45,230 bases of DNA from an uncultured Clostridia bacterium (GTDB taxonomy: Bacteria; Bacillota; Clostridia; TANB77; CAG-508), in the NCBI GenBank assembly GCA_944390405.1, contig CALXPS010000011.1, positions 1-45,230 on the forward strand, in the 5' to 3' direction. Positions 1 to 8,134 of this stretch are shown piece after piece (position 1 is the first letter of the stretch; every line of letters begins with the position of its first letter). The notes under the pieces were generated by a model that did no database searches, had not been told where the DNA came from, and worked only from the letters and a program-made list of their open reading frames with translations. The position numbers were made by a program, and so were the translations under genes.

Positions 1-92
1 GTCATTTCTGCTAAGTTAGCACCTTTTCCACCTAATAATTCACGCATATTTGCATTTCCTTCTTTAAAAAGGTATACGTACTTTTTGCTCAT
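1..92 (-). CDS. ppdK: Pyruvate, phosphate dikinase, N-terminal fragment (runs off window)
   Basis: Only the first 30 codons are inside the window. They read MSKKYVYLFKEGNANMRELL followed by GGKGANLAEM, the typical opening of pyruvate, phosphate dikinase (GGKGANLAEM is the conserved start of the nucleotide-binding domain). The enzyme interconverts pyruvate, ATP and phosphate with PEP, AMP and PPi and is common in anaerobic Clostridia, where it takes part in PPi-linked glycolysis. The ATG is preceded by the purine-rich ribosome site GGAAGGAAGGAAG. The rest of the gene lies left of the window. Identification rests on the N-terminus only. Confidence 0.85.
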   Translation of the reverse strand, partial: MSKKYVYLFKEGNANMRELLGGKGANLAEM

Positions 93-176
93 AAATAACT
101 TCCTTCCTTCCTTTATATTATTACCGGTATATTATATATCACATTTTGCCAAATGTAAAGATATTTTTGGAATTTT

Positions 177-1730
177 TTATTCCCATTCAATAGTAGCTGG
201 TGGTTTGCTTGTAATATCATAGACTACTCTATTTACATTTGGTACTTCATTTACAATTCTACTAGATACTTTTTCTAATATTTCATAGGGGATTTTGCTC
301 CAAATACCTGTCATAAAATCTGTTGTTTCAACAGCTCGTAGTGCTATTGTATAGTCATATGTTCTTTCATCACCCATAACTCCAACTGTTTTTAGATTTG
401 TTAAAACTGCAAAGTATTGATTTATATTTTTGTGTAAGCCATGATTTGCAATTTCTTCTCTGAAAATACTGTCTGCTTCTTTTAATATTTCTAATTTTTT
501 ATCTGTTACTTCTCCTATAATTCTTATTGCTAGTCCTGGGCCTGGGAATGGTTGTCTAAATACTAAATTTTCTGGCATGCCTAGTTCTAGTCCGGTTTTT
601 CTTACTTCATCTTTAAATAAGCTTCTAAGAGGTTCAATTATTTCTTTAAAGTTCACATGTTCTGGCAGACCACCTACATTGTGATGGCTTTTTATAACAG
701 AACTTTTGCCTAATCCACTTTCTATAACATCTGGATATATTGTTCCTTGTACTAAAAAATCAACTTCTCCTATTTTTCTTGACTCTTCTTCAAAAACTCT
801 TATAAATTCTTCTCCTATAATCTTTCTCTTTTCTTCTGGATTTGTAATGCCTGCAAGTTTTGCTAAAAATCTCTCTCTTGCATTTACTCTAATAAGATTT
901 ATATCATATTTCTCTCTGAATACTTTTTCCACTTCATCTGCTTCATTTTTACGAAGAAGTCCATGGTCAACAAAAATACATATAAGATTTTTTCCTATTG
1001 CCTTGTTTAATAGAATAGCAGCAACAGAAGAATCTACACCACCTGATAAAGCACATAGAGTTTTTTTATCTTTAATTTTTTCTTTCAAAGTTTTAATTGA
1101 TTCATCTACAAAAGATGTCATTGTCCAGTCTCCTGTGCATTTGCAAATATTATATAGGAAATTTTTTATAACTAATGTGCCATTTACAGAGTTGTTAACT
1201 TCTGGGTGAAATTGTATTCCATATAACTTTTTATCTTGATTTTCAATAGCTGCATTTAGGCATGTTGCTGTATGCCCAATATTTTGAAATCCTTCTGGTA
1301 TTTTTTCCACATAGTCTGTATGGCTCATTAAGAATTTGTTTGTGTTTGCAAAGTTTTTGAATAGTAATGATGAGTTATTAATATCTACATCTATTGTGCC
1401 ATATTCTCTTTTGTCTGCTTTTTTTACGTTTCCTCCTAACAAGTGTACCATAAGTTGCATTCCATAACAGATGCCAAGTATTGGAACTCCTAATTCAAAA
1501 ATTTCTTTAGGACATTTTGGTGAATTTTCTCCATACACACTTGCAGGTCCTCCTGTAAAAATTATTCCTTTTGGTTTTCTTTTCCTTATTTTCTCAATTG
1601 AAATATCATAAGGTACTACTTCGGAATATACATTACATTCTCTAACTCTTCTTGCAATTAATTGATTATATTGCCCTCCAAAATCTAAAATAAGTATTAA
1701 TTCATTTTCCTTCAATATACTTACCTCCAC
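177..1730 (-). CDS. guaA: GMP synthase (glutamine-hydrolysing)
   Basis: Converts XMP to GMP using ATP and glutamine, the last step of guanine nucleotide synthesis. 517 residues, the usual length. The order is a class I glutamine amidotransferase (FDxGGQYNQ start; nucleophile region GICYGMQ near residue 90; FHPE about residue 175), an ATP-pyrophosphatase domain with P-loop SGGVDSS near residue 230, and a C-terminal dimerisation domain ending in PPATIEWE, the canonical GuaA end. The first residues MEVSILKE are a short extension before the usual [13 protein letters not shown] start, so the exact start is slightly uncertain. The divergent neighbour xpt also serves guanine nucleotide supply, by salvage. 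A structured repeat lies between the two genes, and no purine riboswitch is visible in front of either. Confidence 0.97.
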   Translation of the reverse strand: MEVSILKENELILILDFGGQYNQLIARRVRECNVYSEVVPYDISIEKIRKRKPKGIIFTGGPASVYGENSPKCPKEIFELGVPILGICYGMQLMVHLLGGNVKKADKREYGTIDVDINNSSLLFKNFANTNKFLMSHTDYVEKIPEGFQNIGHTATCLNAAIENQDKKLYGIQFHPEVNNSVNGTLVIKNFLYNICKCTGDWTMTSFVDESIKTLKEKIKDKKTLCALSGGVDSSVAAILLNKAIGKNLICIFVDHGLLRKNEADEVEKVFREKYDINLIRVNARERFLAKLAGITNPEEKRKIIGEEFIRVFEEESRKIGEVDFLVQGTIYPDVIESGLGKSSVIKSHHNVGGLPEHVNFKEIIEPLRSLFKDEVRKTGLELGMPENLVFRQPFPGPGLAIRIIGEVTDKKLEILKEADSIFREEIANHGLHKNINQYFAVLTNLKTVGVMGDERTYDYTIALRAVETTDFMTGIWSKIPYEILEKVSSRIVNEVPNVNRVVYDITSKPPATIEWE

Positions 1731-1748
1731 TACTTTTTTATTATCTTT

Positions 1749-1935
1749 CTACCATTCATAGTTAGAAATATGAAGTCCGCCAAATCTCGTCGGAGTATTC
1801 TATTTATTTAAAATTGAGCCCACGATGGAGACGCCTACGATGTATTTCGGGGGTCCTCAATTTTCTCTAAATAGAAAACTCCTGCGTTTGGCTACTTTGT
1901 GCTATTTTTTTATCTTATACTTAATAGTAACATTA
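1749..1935 (+). repeat. Structured dispersed repeat, copy 1 (long hairpin with conserved apical loop)
   Basis: Copy 1 of an element repeated at 33613-33795. From the base the stem is GCCAAA/TTTGGC, an internal loop (TCTCGTC against TGCG), GGAG/CTCC, then a long AT-rich arm closing with TTGAG/CTCAA. The apical region of about 37 bases (starting CCCACGATGGAGACGCC at about 1819 and ending TTTCGGGGGTC) is almost identical in both copies. The arms differ but remain paired: GCCAAA/TTTGGC here is GCCCAA/TTGGGC in copy 2, a compensatory change that supports a folded RNA or cruciform. The flanks carry TACCATTCA, also seen in the other copies. It lies between divergent guaA and xpt. I do not recognise the family. 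The transcribed strand is unknown. Confidence 0.8.
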
Positions 1936-2021
1936 TCTTATCATATAATTGTAGAAAAGTATATACAAATGTCGTTTCTTGTAGTAAAATATATTTATAT
2001 TTTATTTTAGGAGATGAAATG

Positions 2022-2591
2022 ATGGAGAAATTAAAAGAAAAAATTTTGGCTGAAGGAAAAGTAATAACTGATTCTATCTTAAAAGTAGATAGTTTTTTGA
2101 ATCATCAAGTAGATGTAAATTTGATGAAAGAAATTGGAGAAGAATTTGGCAAATATTTTAAAGACAAAAATATTGCAAAAGTTGTAACAATAGAAAGTTC
2201 TGGTATATCTCCTGCTACAATGACAGCTTTATACTTAAATGTACCTTTAGTTTTTTTGAAAAAGCAAAAGCCTAATACTTTAAACAATGACATTCTCCAA
2301 ACAACTGTAAAATCATTTACAAAAGGTGAAACCTATGAACTTACAGTTTCTAAAAAGTATTTACAGAAAGATGAAAATATTTTATTGATTGATGATTTCC
2401 TTGCAAATGGTGAAGCTGCTAGTGGTGCTATAAGATTAATCGAAGGGCTTGGTGCAAATGTTTGTGGAATTGGAATAGTAATAGAAAAATCTTTTCAACC
2501 TGGAAGAAAATTATTAGAGAGTAGAGGTTACGATATCTATTCATTGGCACGAATAAAGCAATTATCAGATGGAAAAATTTATTTTCTATAA
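2022..2591 (+). CDS. xpt: Xanthine phosphoribosyltransferase
   Basis: Salvages xanthine (and guanine more weakly) with PRPP to XMP in the cytoplasm; XMP then feeds GuaA, encoded divergently next door. From this start it is 189 residues, matching Bacillus Xpt. Family features are DSFLNHQVD near the N-terminus, [14 protein letters not shown], the PRPP-binding loop [15 protein letters not shown] around residues 125-140, and [12 protein letters not shown]. An open frame extends upstream to 1899, but AGGAG at 2009-2013 is spaced for ATG 2022 (or ATG 2019, giving MMEKL). Xpt genes often follow a guanine riboswitch; none is visible here. The gene ends at a strong hairpin shared with dxs. Confidence 0.95.
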   Translation: MEKLKEKILAEGKVITDSILKVDSFLNHQVDVNLMKEIGEEFGKYFKDKNIAKVVTIESSGISPATMTALYLNVPLVFLKKQKPNTLNNDILQTTVKSFTKGETYELTVSKKYLQKDENILLIDDFLANGEAASGAIRLIEGLGANVCGIGIVIEKSFQPGRKLLESRGYDIYSLARIKQLSDGKIYFL

Positions 2592-2625
2592 ATTTATGTT
2601 TGACTTAAATTGTTTCTAATTTTAA

Positions 2626-2656
2626 ATCCCAGTATTGATATCAATACTGGGGTTTA
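2626..2656. terminator. Bidirectional terminator between xpt and dxs
   Basis: A perfect 24-base palindrome at 2628-2651 (left arm CCCAGTATTGAT) sits between the convergent genes xpt and dxs, with A-rich and T-rich flanks. It can end transcription from both sides. Confidence 0.85.
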
Positions 2657-2657
2657 T

Positions 2658-4502
2658 TTAAATGATAGAAATATCTTTTGCAATTTTTTCTGCTGTTAGC
2701 CCATACTTTTCTTCTAGTTCTTCCACTTTTCCATGCTCTACAAATATGTCATCATACCCAAATGTTTTTACTTTTACATTTTCTATATTACTTTTATTTA
2801 TAAGTTCTATAATAGCTGTGCCCAGTCCTCCTCTTAATAGATTATCTTCAATGGTAACAACATGTTTTGTTTTTTGTATTGATTTTAATATTGTTTTTTC
2901 ATCTAATGGTTTTAAAAATCTTGCATTTATTATTTCTATACTTTTTTCTGGTAATAAATTTGCTACTTCTTTCGCTCTACCTACCATCTTTCCTATTGCT
3001 ATAATGCTTAGGTCTGTTCCATTTTGTATGATTTCTGATTTGCCTAACTCTATTTTTTCCACTTTTTCGAATTTATAGTTTTCTCCACCACGTGGATATC
3101 TTACAAACACTGGTTTATCAATATTTACACTAAATTCCAACATTTTTTCTAGTTCTTCAAAATTTTTAGGTGCCATAATTACAAGATTAGGTATTGATGA
3201 CAGAAATGATAAATCAAATATCCCTTGATGTGTTTCTCCATCATTACCAACTATTCCTGCTCTATCTATGCATACTGTTACTGGTATATTTGACAATGCT
3301 ATATCATGTATTATTTGGTCATATCCTCTTTGTAAAAATGATGAATATATTGGTAGCACTGGCTTTAGGCCTGCTTTTGCCATTCCTGCAATTAATCCTA
3401 AACTGTGTTGTTCTGCAATTCCAACATCAAAAAATCTATCTGGAAACTTTTGTGCAAATTCTTTTAGCCCTGTTCCATCCTTCATAGCCGCTGTAACTGC
3501 AACTATTTTTGGATTGTTTTCGGCTAGTTTTATTAGTGTATCTCCAAACACTTTTGAATAGTCTTGTTTTTTAGAACATTCTCCTGTTTTTTTATCATAT
3601 GCTGATATCCCATGGAATTTATCTGGGTTTTCTTCTGCTAATTTATAACCTTTTCCCTTTTTTGTAACAACATGTATTAGTACAGGTCCTTTAATTTTCT
3701 TACTTCGTTCCATTATATCTTCTAATTTTTTTATATCATGCCCATCTACTGGTCCTAAATATGTAAAACCTATGTCTTCAAAATACATATTTGGTATTAT
3801 TGCTCTTTTTATTACTTGTTTTGTATAATGTGCAAAACTTACAATTGGTTTTCCTATTACCGGTATCTTGTTGGTAATTTGTTTTATTTTTCTATTTGAC
3901 CTTGTATATCCAGTTTTTGTTCTTAGCTTACTTAAGTATAAAGGAATTCCCCCAACATTTTTTGAAATACTCATTTCATTATCATTTAAAATTACAGTTA
4001 CATTTGTTTTGCTACTTCCACTATCATTTAATGCTTCAAGTGCCATTCCTCCTGTAAGTGATCCATCCCCAATTACAGCAATTACTTTATAATCTTCTTT
4101 TAAAATGTCGCGTGCTCTTGCCATTCCTGTTGCAATTGAAATTGATGTACTACTATGTCCAGTATTGAAATTATCATATTCTGATTCACTTAGTTTTGGG
4201 AAACCTGATATTCCACCAAGTTGCCTTATCTTTTCAAATTCTTTTTTTCTTCCTGTTAATATTTTATGTACATAACATTGATGTCCTACATCCCATATTA
4301 TTTTGTCTTTTGGTGTATCAAAAGTTGAATGAAGAGCTACTGTTAATTCTACAATACCTAAGTTTGATGCAACATGCCCTCCATTTTTAGACGTTACATC
4401 TATAATCAAGTTTCTAATTTCTTGGCATAACTGTTCTTTTTCTTCTGTATTTAATTTTTTTACATCTTCTGGAAAATTAACTTTATCTAAAATATTATCC
4501 AT
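2658..4502 (-). CDS. dxs: 1-deoxy-D-xylulose-5-phosphate synthase
   Basis: First enzyme of the non-mevalonate isoprenoid pathway: a thiamine-diphosphate-dependent condensation of pyruvate and glyceraldehyde 3-phosphate. 614 residues, normal length. Visible are HVASNLG near residue 43, DVGHQCYVHKILTGR near 70, the ThDP/Mg motif GDGSLTGG near 146 with the following LNDNEMSIS, the transketolase pyrimidine domain (IAEQHSLGLIAGMA near 365), and the C-terminal domain (RFLKPLD; IEDNLLRGGLG). The start ATG follows GGAGGAAATC. It stands alone between xpt and the thioesterase gene. No oddities. Confidence 0.97.
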   Translation of the reverse strand: MDNILDKVNFPEDVKKLNTEEKEQLCQEIRNLIIDVTSKNGGHVASNLGIVELTVALHSTFDTPKDKIIWDVGHQCYVHKILTGRKKEFEKIRQLGGISGFPKLSESEYDNFNTGHSSTSISIATGMARARDILKEDYKVIAVIGDGSLTGGMALEALNDSGSSKTNVTVILNDNEMSISKNVGGIPLYLSKLRTKTGYTRSNRKIKQITNKIPVIGKPIVSFAHYTKQVIKRAIIPNMYFEDIGFTYLGPVDGHDIKKLEDIMERSKKIKGPVLIHVVTKKGKGYKLAEENPDKFHGISAYDKKTGECSKKQDYSKVFGDTLIKLAENNPKIVAVTAAMKDGTGLKEFAQKFPDRFFDVGIAEQHSLGLIAGMAKAGLKPVLPIYSSFLQRGYDQIIHDIALSNIPVTVCIDRAGIVGNDGETHQGIFDLSFLSSIPNLVIMAPKNFEELEKMLEFSVNIDKPVFVRYPRGGENYKFEKVEKIELGKSEIIQNGTDLSIIAIGKMVGRAKEVANLLPEKSIEIINARFLKPLDEKTILKSIQKTKHVVTIEDNLLRGGLGTAIIELINKSNIENVKVKTFGYDDIFVEHGKVEELEEKYGLTAEKIAKDISII

Positions 4503-4582
4503 GATTTCCTCCGTGCATTATTATATCATAATACTACTTGTCTTACAATTATAAATTTATTTAATAGCCCTACTTCGTAATT

Positions 4583-4607
4583 CGGACGAGCAATGCTCGC
4601 CCCTACA
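4583..4607. repeat. Dispersed palindromic repeat (GAGCAATGCTC type), copy 1
   Basis: CGGACGAGCAATGCTCGCCC followed by CTACA, with inner palindrome CGAGCAATGCTCG. The same unit occurs at 27679-27701, with a shortened version at 27709-27731. It is noncoding, in the dxs-thioesterase spacer, and resembles small palindromic repeats scattered through Clostridia genomes. Confidence 0.75.
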
Positions 4608-4644
4608 ATTCTCTTTTAGCACATTTAGGAATTGTTCTTCAACC

Positions 4645-4673
4645 TTGACTTTTTGCTTTTTTTTTGATAATAT
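4645..4673 (+). promoter_or_regulatory. Sigma-A-type promoter for the thioesterase gene
   Basis: TTGACT at 4645-4650, a 17-base spacer, and TAATAT at 4668-4673, about 35 bases before the ATG at 4709. Confidence 0.6.
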
Positions 4674-4708
4674 GTCTTATTATATTTATTCTGAAAGAGG
4701 GCTTTTTT

Positions 4709-5434
4709 ATGGATATTTATTCTGAAAATTTTAAAGTTACTTTGCCCGATGTTGGAGAAAATAATTGTCTTACAAATAAGGGTATTTTAAGAATGTTACA
4801 GGAAATTGCTTGTACTCATTCTGCAACTCGTGGATTTGGAGTTAATGATACTCATTCTACTGGATTGGGCTGGATTATTTTAAACTGGAAATTACAAGTT
4901 TTTTCAAGACCTGTTTGGAATACAAAATTAAAAATAAACACTTGGTCAAGCAGTCAAAGCTTGCTCTTTTTTACAAGAGATTTTGAAGTTTTTGACGAAT
5001 ATAATAATTTAATAGCAATTGCAACATCTAAATGGGTTCTTTTTGATATAAAAAAAGGTTCTCTTGCTAAAATTACTGATGATTTTAAAGCTATGTATGA
5101 GGAAGTTGATAAACATGTTTTTGATAAACCAGTTATTGAAAAATTAAAAGAGCCTGAAAATAGTCAAATGGTTTCTGGATATACTGTCCAAAAAAGAGAT
5201 ATTGATACAAATCATCATGTAAATAATTTGATTTACTTAGACTTAGCTTATGAAATTTTACCTGATTATATCTTGTCCAATACAAATTTTAAAAATGTGG
5301 AAATTATGTACAAACATGAAGCTAAATTTGGAGAAACTTTGCATTTATTTTATGCAGAAAATAATAATTCTACTTTTATTACTATTAAAAATAGTGATAA
5401 TGATAAAATTCATTGTATCATTAAATTATATTAA
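4709..5434 (+). CDS. Acyl-ACP thioesterase
   Basis: Hydrolyses acyl-ACP to release free fatty acids and ends chain elongation. 241 residues in a double hot-dog layout typical of bacterial acyl-ACP thioesterases. The N-terminal half has the FEVFDEYNNLIAIATSKWVLFD strand/helix pattern (seen as WVLFDIKKG near residue 110). The second half has DTNHHVNNLIYLDLAYE near residues 165-181, matching the D-x-N-x-HVNN signature carrying the catalytic Asn/His. The ATG at 4709 follows AGAGGG; the longer frame from 4664 has no ribosome site and runs into the promoter. It is a single-gene unit closed by the hairpin at 5435-5463. Confidence 0.88.
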   Translation: MDIYSENFKVTLPDVGENNCLTNKGILRMLQEIACTHSATRGFGVNDTHSTGLGWIILNWKLQVFSRPVWNTKLKINTWSSSQSLLFFTRDFEVFDEYNNLIAIATSKWVLFDIKKGSLAKITDDFKAMYEEVDKHVFDKPVIEKLKEPENSQMVSGYTVQKRDIDTNHHVNNLIYLDLAYEILPDYILSNTNFKNVEIMYKHEAKFGETLHLFYAENNNSTFITIKNSDNDKIHCIIKLY

Positions 5435-5463
5435 TTATGTGTAGCCAAATTAGCTACACATAA
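5435..5463. terminator. Bidirectional terminator between thioesterase gene and spo0A
   Basis: Inverted repeat TTATGTGTAGC (5435-5445) / GCTACACATAA (5453-5463) with a 7-base loop, between convergent genes. Confidence 0.85.
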
Positions 5464-5469
5464 ATTTAT

Positions 5470-6297
5470 TTATGCTGTTTTTATTTCTAACCTTAATTTA
5501 TCAGCTATCATTGCTATAAATTCACTATTTGTTGGCTTTCCTTTTGCTGCTGATACCGTATAGCCAAATATGCTTTCTACAGCGTCATTTTTTCCTCTTG
5601 CCCATGCTACTTCTATTGCATGGCGTATTGCACGTTCTACTCTTGATGGTGTTGTACGATATTTTTCTGCTATCTCTGGATATAGTTGTTTAGTTATTTG
5701 GTTTATTATATCAATATCCTGTACTACCATCATTATTGCTTCTCTTAAATATTGGTAGCCTTTTATGTGTGCTGGTACTCCGATTTCATGAATTATATTT
5801 GTTACTAGTGCTTCTAAATTTTCTTGGTTTTTCTTATCTATTGAATTTATTTCTATATATTTTGATTTTGTTTCTCTTACTGTATAACAATTGTCTATTT
5901 TTGATGTTGGTGTTGGTTTATAATTTTTTATATCTCTTATTCTATTTATTAATACATCAATATCAAATGGTTTTACTACATAATATTCTGCACCTAGGCT
6001 AATTGCTTTTTGCGTTATTTTCGTCTGTCCTACTGCCGATAACATTATACATGTTGGTCTTTTTTCTATTTTGGCTGCATTTAATTTTTCAAGAACTCCT
6101 AAACCATCTAAATATGGCATTATAACATCTAGTAATAATACATCTGGTTTCATCTCTAATATTTTTTCATATGCCTCTTTCCCATCTCTGGCTATTCCTA
6201 CAACCTCCATATCATTTTCTTTACTTAAGTGACCAACTAATGTCGTTGCGAAATCCGCATTATCATCTGCAATTAAAATAGTAATTTTCTCGTTCAA
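5470..6297 (-). CDS. spo0A: Sporulation master regulator Spo0A
   Basis: Response regulator that, when phosphorylated, starts sporulation by binding 0A boxes. 275 residues. The receiver domain (about 1-120) has acidic residues D11/D12, phosphoacceptor D57 in [12 protein letters not shown], and KPFD near residue 108. The Spo0A-specific C-terminal DNA-binding domain follows (about 150-275) with [38 protein letters not shown] and [10 protein letters not shown]. The start is TTG at 6297, preceded by GGAGG with a 7-base gap. The promoter at 6342-6370 contains a perfect 0A box, suggesting autoregulation. This is the best single marker that the organism is a spore former. Confidence 0.98.
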   Translation of the reverse strand: MNEKITILIADDNADFATTLVGHLSKENDMEVVGIARDGKEAYEKILEMKPDVLLLDVIMPYLDGLGVLEKLNAAKIEKRPTCIMLSAVGQTKITQKAISLGAEYYVVKPFDIDVLINRIRDIKNYKPTPTSKIDNCYTVRETKSKYIEINSIDKKNQENLEALVTNIIHEIGVPAHIKGYQYLREAIMMVVQDIDIINQITKQLYPEIAEKYRTTPSRVERAIRHAIEVAWARGKNDAVESIFGYTVSAAKGKPTNSEFIAMIADKLRLEIKTA

Positions 6298-6341
6298 TTT
6301 GATACCTCCTAAAAAATAATTGTAAAATATTTACATTTTGC

Positions 6342-6370
6342 ATTATAATACGTTTTCGACAATAATGCAA
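6342..6370 (-). promoter_or_regulatory. spo0A promoter with an internal 0A box
   Basis: On the minus strand TTGCAT (6370-6365), a 17-base spacer and TATAAT (6347-6342). The spacer contains TTGTCGAA (6362-6355), matching the Spo0A-binding consensus. A box between -35 and -10 would be expected to repress, i.e. negative autoregulation (inference). Confidence 0.7.
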
Positions 6371-6410
6371 GACTTTTTTTGAATTTTTTTCCAGTTTTGC
6401 CGTTTTTGCC

Positions 6411-7043
6411 TTATATTTCAACGAATTTTTCTTTCAGTATATTTTGTTTTTCTATTTTTAACTTATTATTCTTTGTTATTTCTTCTAAATTGTTTTTTAA
6501 TATGTCTATTGTTATTTCTATTTTCTCTGAATATTCTACTTTTAATATTTTTATATTCATTTTTTCTAAATGGTATCTTAAATTTTCTAGGTTATCATAA
6601 TTTACTTGTATTTTTACTTCATATCCTCTAGCCTTTTCAATTATTTGTGCTTTTCTTAAGGCTTCTTCTACTACACCTGAATAAGCTCTAACTAATCCTC
6701 CTGTTCCTAAAAGTATTCCTCCAAAATATCTTGTTACTATTACTAAAATGTTTGATAAGCCTTTTTCTAAAATTAGTTTTAATATAGGTGCTCCTGCTGT
6801 TCCTTGTGGTTCTCCATCGTCATTATATTTTACTGCAATTCCTCCCTCTGGAGTTTCTATTGCATATGCAAAACAATTATGTTTCGCGTCATGATACTCT
6901 TTTTTTATATCTTTTATGTATTGTTCTGCTTCTTCTATACTTTCTACATAAAATACATTGGCTATAAACTTAGATTTTTTTTCTATTATTTTTGCTGATG
7001 TATTTTCTTTTATTGCTTTAAATTTAACAATTTTTTCTTCTAT
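6411..7043 (-). CDS. yigZ: YigZ/IMPACT family protein with a non-canonical start codon
   Basis: About 206-210 residues and clearly of the YigZ/IMPACT family (UPF0029): HDAKHNCFAYAI, then DDGEPQGTAGAPILK, then TRYFGGILLGTGGLVRAYS, followed by a C-terminal domain. Its exact biochemical role is unsettled; the family is linked to translation control. The frame is open to the stop at 6411 but has no ATG, GTG or TTG near its N-terminus, which is why standard callers miss it. Candidate starts are ATA at 7043 (overlapping the TAG stop of the upstream PP2C-like gene as ATAG, ten bases after AAAGGG) or ATT at 7031. Alternatively one extra A in the A-run at about 7031-7036 hides an ATG at 7053 that would give MKKDRRKIVKFK. 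Confidence 0.85.
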   Translation of the reverse strand: MEEKIVKFKAIKENTSAKIIEKKSKFIANVFYVESIEEAEQYIKDIKKEYHDAKHNCFAYAIETPEGGIAVKYNDDGEPQGTAGAPILKLILEKGLSNILVIVTRYFGGILLGTGGLVRAYSGVVEEALRKAQIIEKARGYEVKIQVNYDNLENLRYHLEKMNIKILKVEYSEKIEITIDILKNNLEEITKNNKLKIEKQNILKEKFVEI

Positions 7044-8086
7044 CTTTCTTCATCCCTTTCATGTTCATGCTCTATTTCTATGCAAATTGATGAAAAATCA
7101 TCAAATGCTAAATGTGAACTTCGTCTACTCTGTAGCATAGCATTTTTTACCCCTCTGTTTTCATTTATACTTAATGGGTCTTTTTTTGCTAATCGCCTTA
7201 CTCCTCTAATAGTCTGTCCCATGTTTTTACTTTTCCTTAATATATTTATTGGTACTCCATCTGAAGATAGCGTTATTCTTTTTACATTACTAGGTAAATC
7301 TTTTACTATACAATTTCTTAGTTCTGTACTAATTCCATTAAATACTGAATATCCATATTCTCCTGCATTTGGATTATTTTTTAAGTATTGTTGTAGTATT
7401 TTTGGATTAGGATATTTTTCTAATAAACTTTGACTACTAATATCTTCTTCTGAAAAACCACATTCTCTCAATGTTCTATGCATAGTGTCTTGTATATACT
7501 GCCTAATTCTTTCTGCTTCACTTTCATTTTGTATATATTGTGGGATTAATTCTGGTTCTACAATCATCTTTTTTTCCATGCTACTTGAAAATAATTCTTC
7601 TTGTTTATATCCTAATCGTAATAAAGTCTTAACTATTTCTGCTCGAATTTCTGCATAAACTTCATCTATTTTTAAATCATTTGTAATTTCATTCCCATCA
7701 TAAATTGCTCTACAATCTCCTACAAGCCATATTTGATTATGATATTTCGAATAAAATACACCTGTAGCTTCTAGTGGATTGTTATTCAAATCATGTTGAA
7801 TCATTTGACAATATTTACTTATATACATATTAATATATTTTACAAATTCTGAGAATTCTAATGTTTTAGCATATACAGGAGCAGTTGGTCTATCTATCTT
7901 TCTTAATGCTTCTGTAATGATTTCTGCTATTTTAATTTTTTTACCATCTGCCTCTATTGTACTTTTACTTGAAACTCCATCAATAACTGCTGCAAAATTT
8001 TCCCCAACATAGATGTCATCATCGTTTTGTTCTGCTTTTTTACCTATAGAAGTTGATTCTATTAATCTTATTTTTCTTCCTCTCAT
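7040..8086 (-). CDS. PP2C-like (PPM) serine/threonine phosphatase domain protein with a central insertion
   Basis: 348 residues. The PPM fold is suggested by AAVIDGVSSKS near residue 32 (motif with metal-binding Asp-Gly), WLVGDCRAIYDG near 120 (VGDSRAY-like), LSSDGVPINI near 275, and DDFSSICIEIE near the C-terminus (DNxT-like). Between roughly residues 145 and 265 is a helical, charged insertion not typical of small PP2C enzymes. Not all metal-binding aspartates are certain, so activity is unproven. The start at 8086 (MRGRKIRLIES) follows AAAGGA; the longer frame from 8110 covers that ribosome site. It lies directly upstream of yigZ and spo0A on the same strand, so a regulatory role is possible, but that is inference. 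Confidence 0.65.
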   Translation of the reverse strand: MRGRKIRLIESTSIGKKAEQNDDDIYVGENFAAVIDGVSSKSTIEADGKKIKIAEIITEALRKIDRPTAPVYAKTLEFSEFVKYINMYISKYCQMIQHDLNNNPLEATGVFYSKYHNQIWLVGDCRAIYDGNEITNDLKIDEVYAEIRAEIVKTLLRLGYKQEELFSSSMEKKMIVEPELIPQYIQNESEAERIRQYIQDTMHRTLRECGFSEEDISSQSLLEKYPNPKILQQYLKNNPNAGEYGYSVFNGISTELRNCIVKDLPSNVKRITLSSDGVPINILRKSKNMGQTIRGVRRLAKKDPLSINENRGVKNAMLQSRRSSHLAFDDFSSICIEIEHEHERDEER

Positions 8087-8134
8087 ATTAAAAATCCTTT
8101 CCCATGTCAAGCACTATGTGTTCAACAATATTTG

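Noticed and set aside
706-1209. Long open frames opposite real genes (also at 10970-12139, 17114-17680, 40000-40600 and others)
   Set aside because: AT-rich coding DNA leaves the opposite strand open; these lack ribosome sites and family sequence, while the facing gene is certain.
1825-2010. 61-codon reading frame inside the structured repeat
   Set aside because: It follows the hairpin arms, has no ribosome site, and the sequence is explained by the repeat.
1731-2021. Guanine/purine riboswitch in front of xpt or guaA
   Set aside because: The conserved purine-riboswitch loops are not present; the structure here is a single long hairpin of another kind.
4583-4607. GAGCAATGCTC repeat as a terminator of dxs or an operator
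   Set aside because: The same unit recurs inside the rpoB-rpoC spacer with no matching gene context, so a dispersed repeat is the better explanation.
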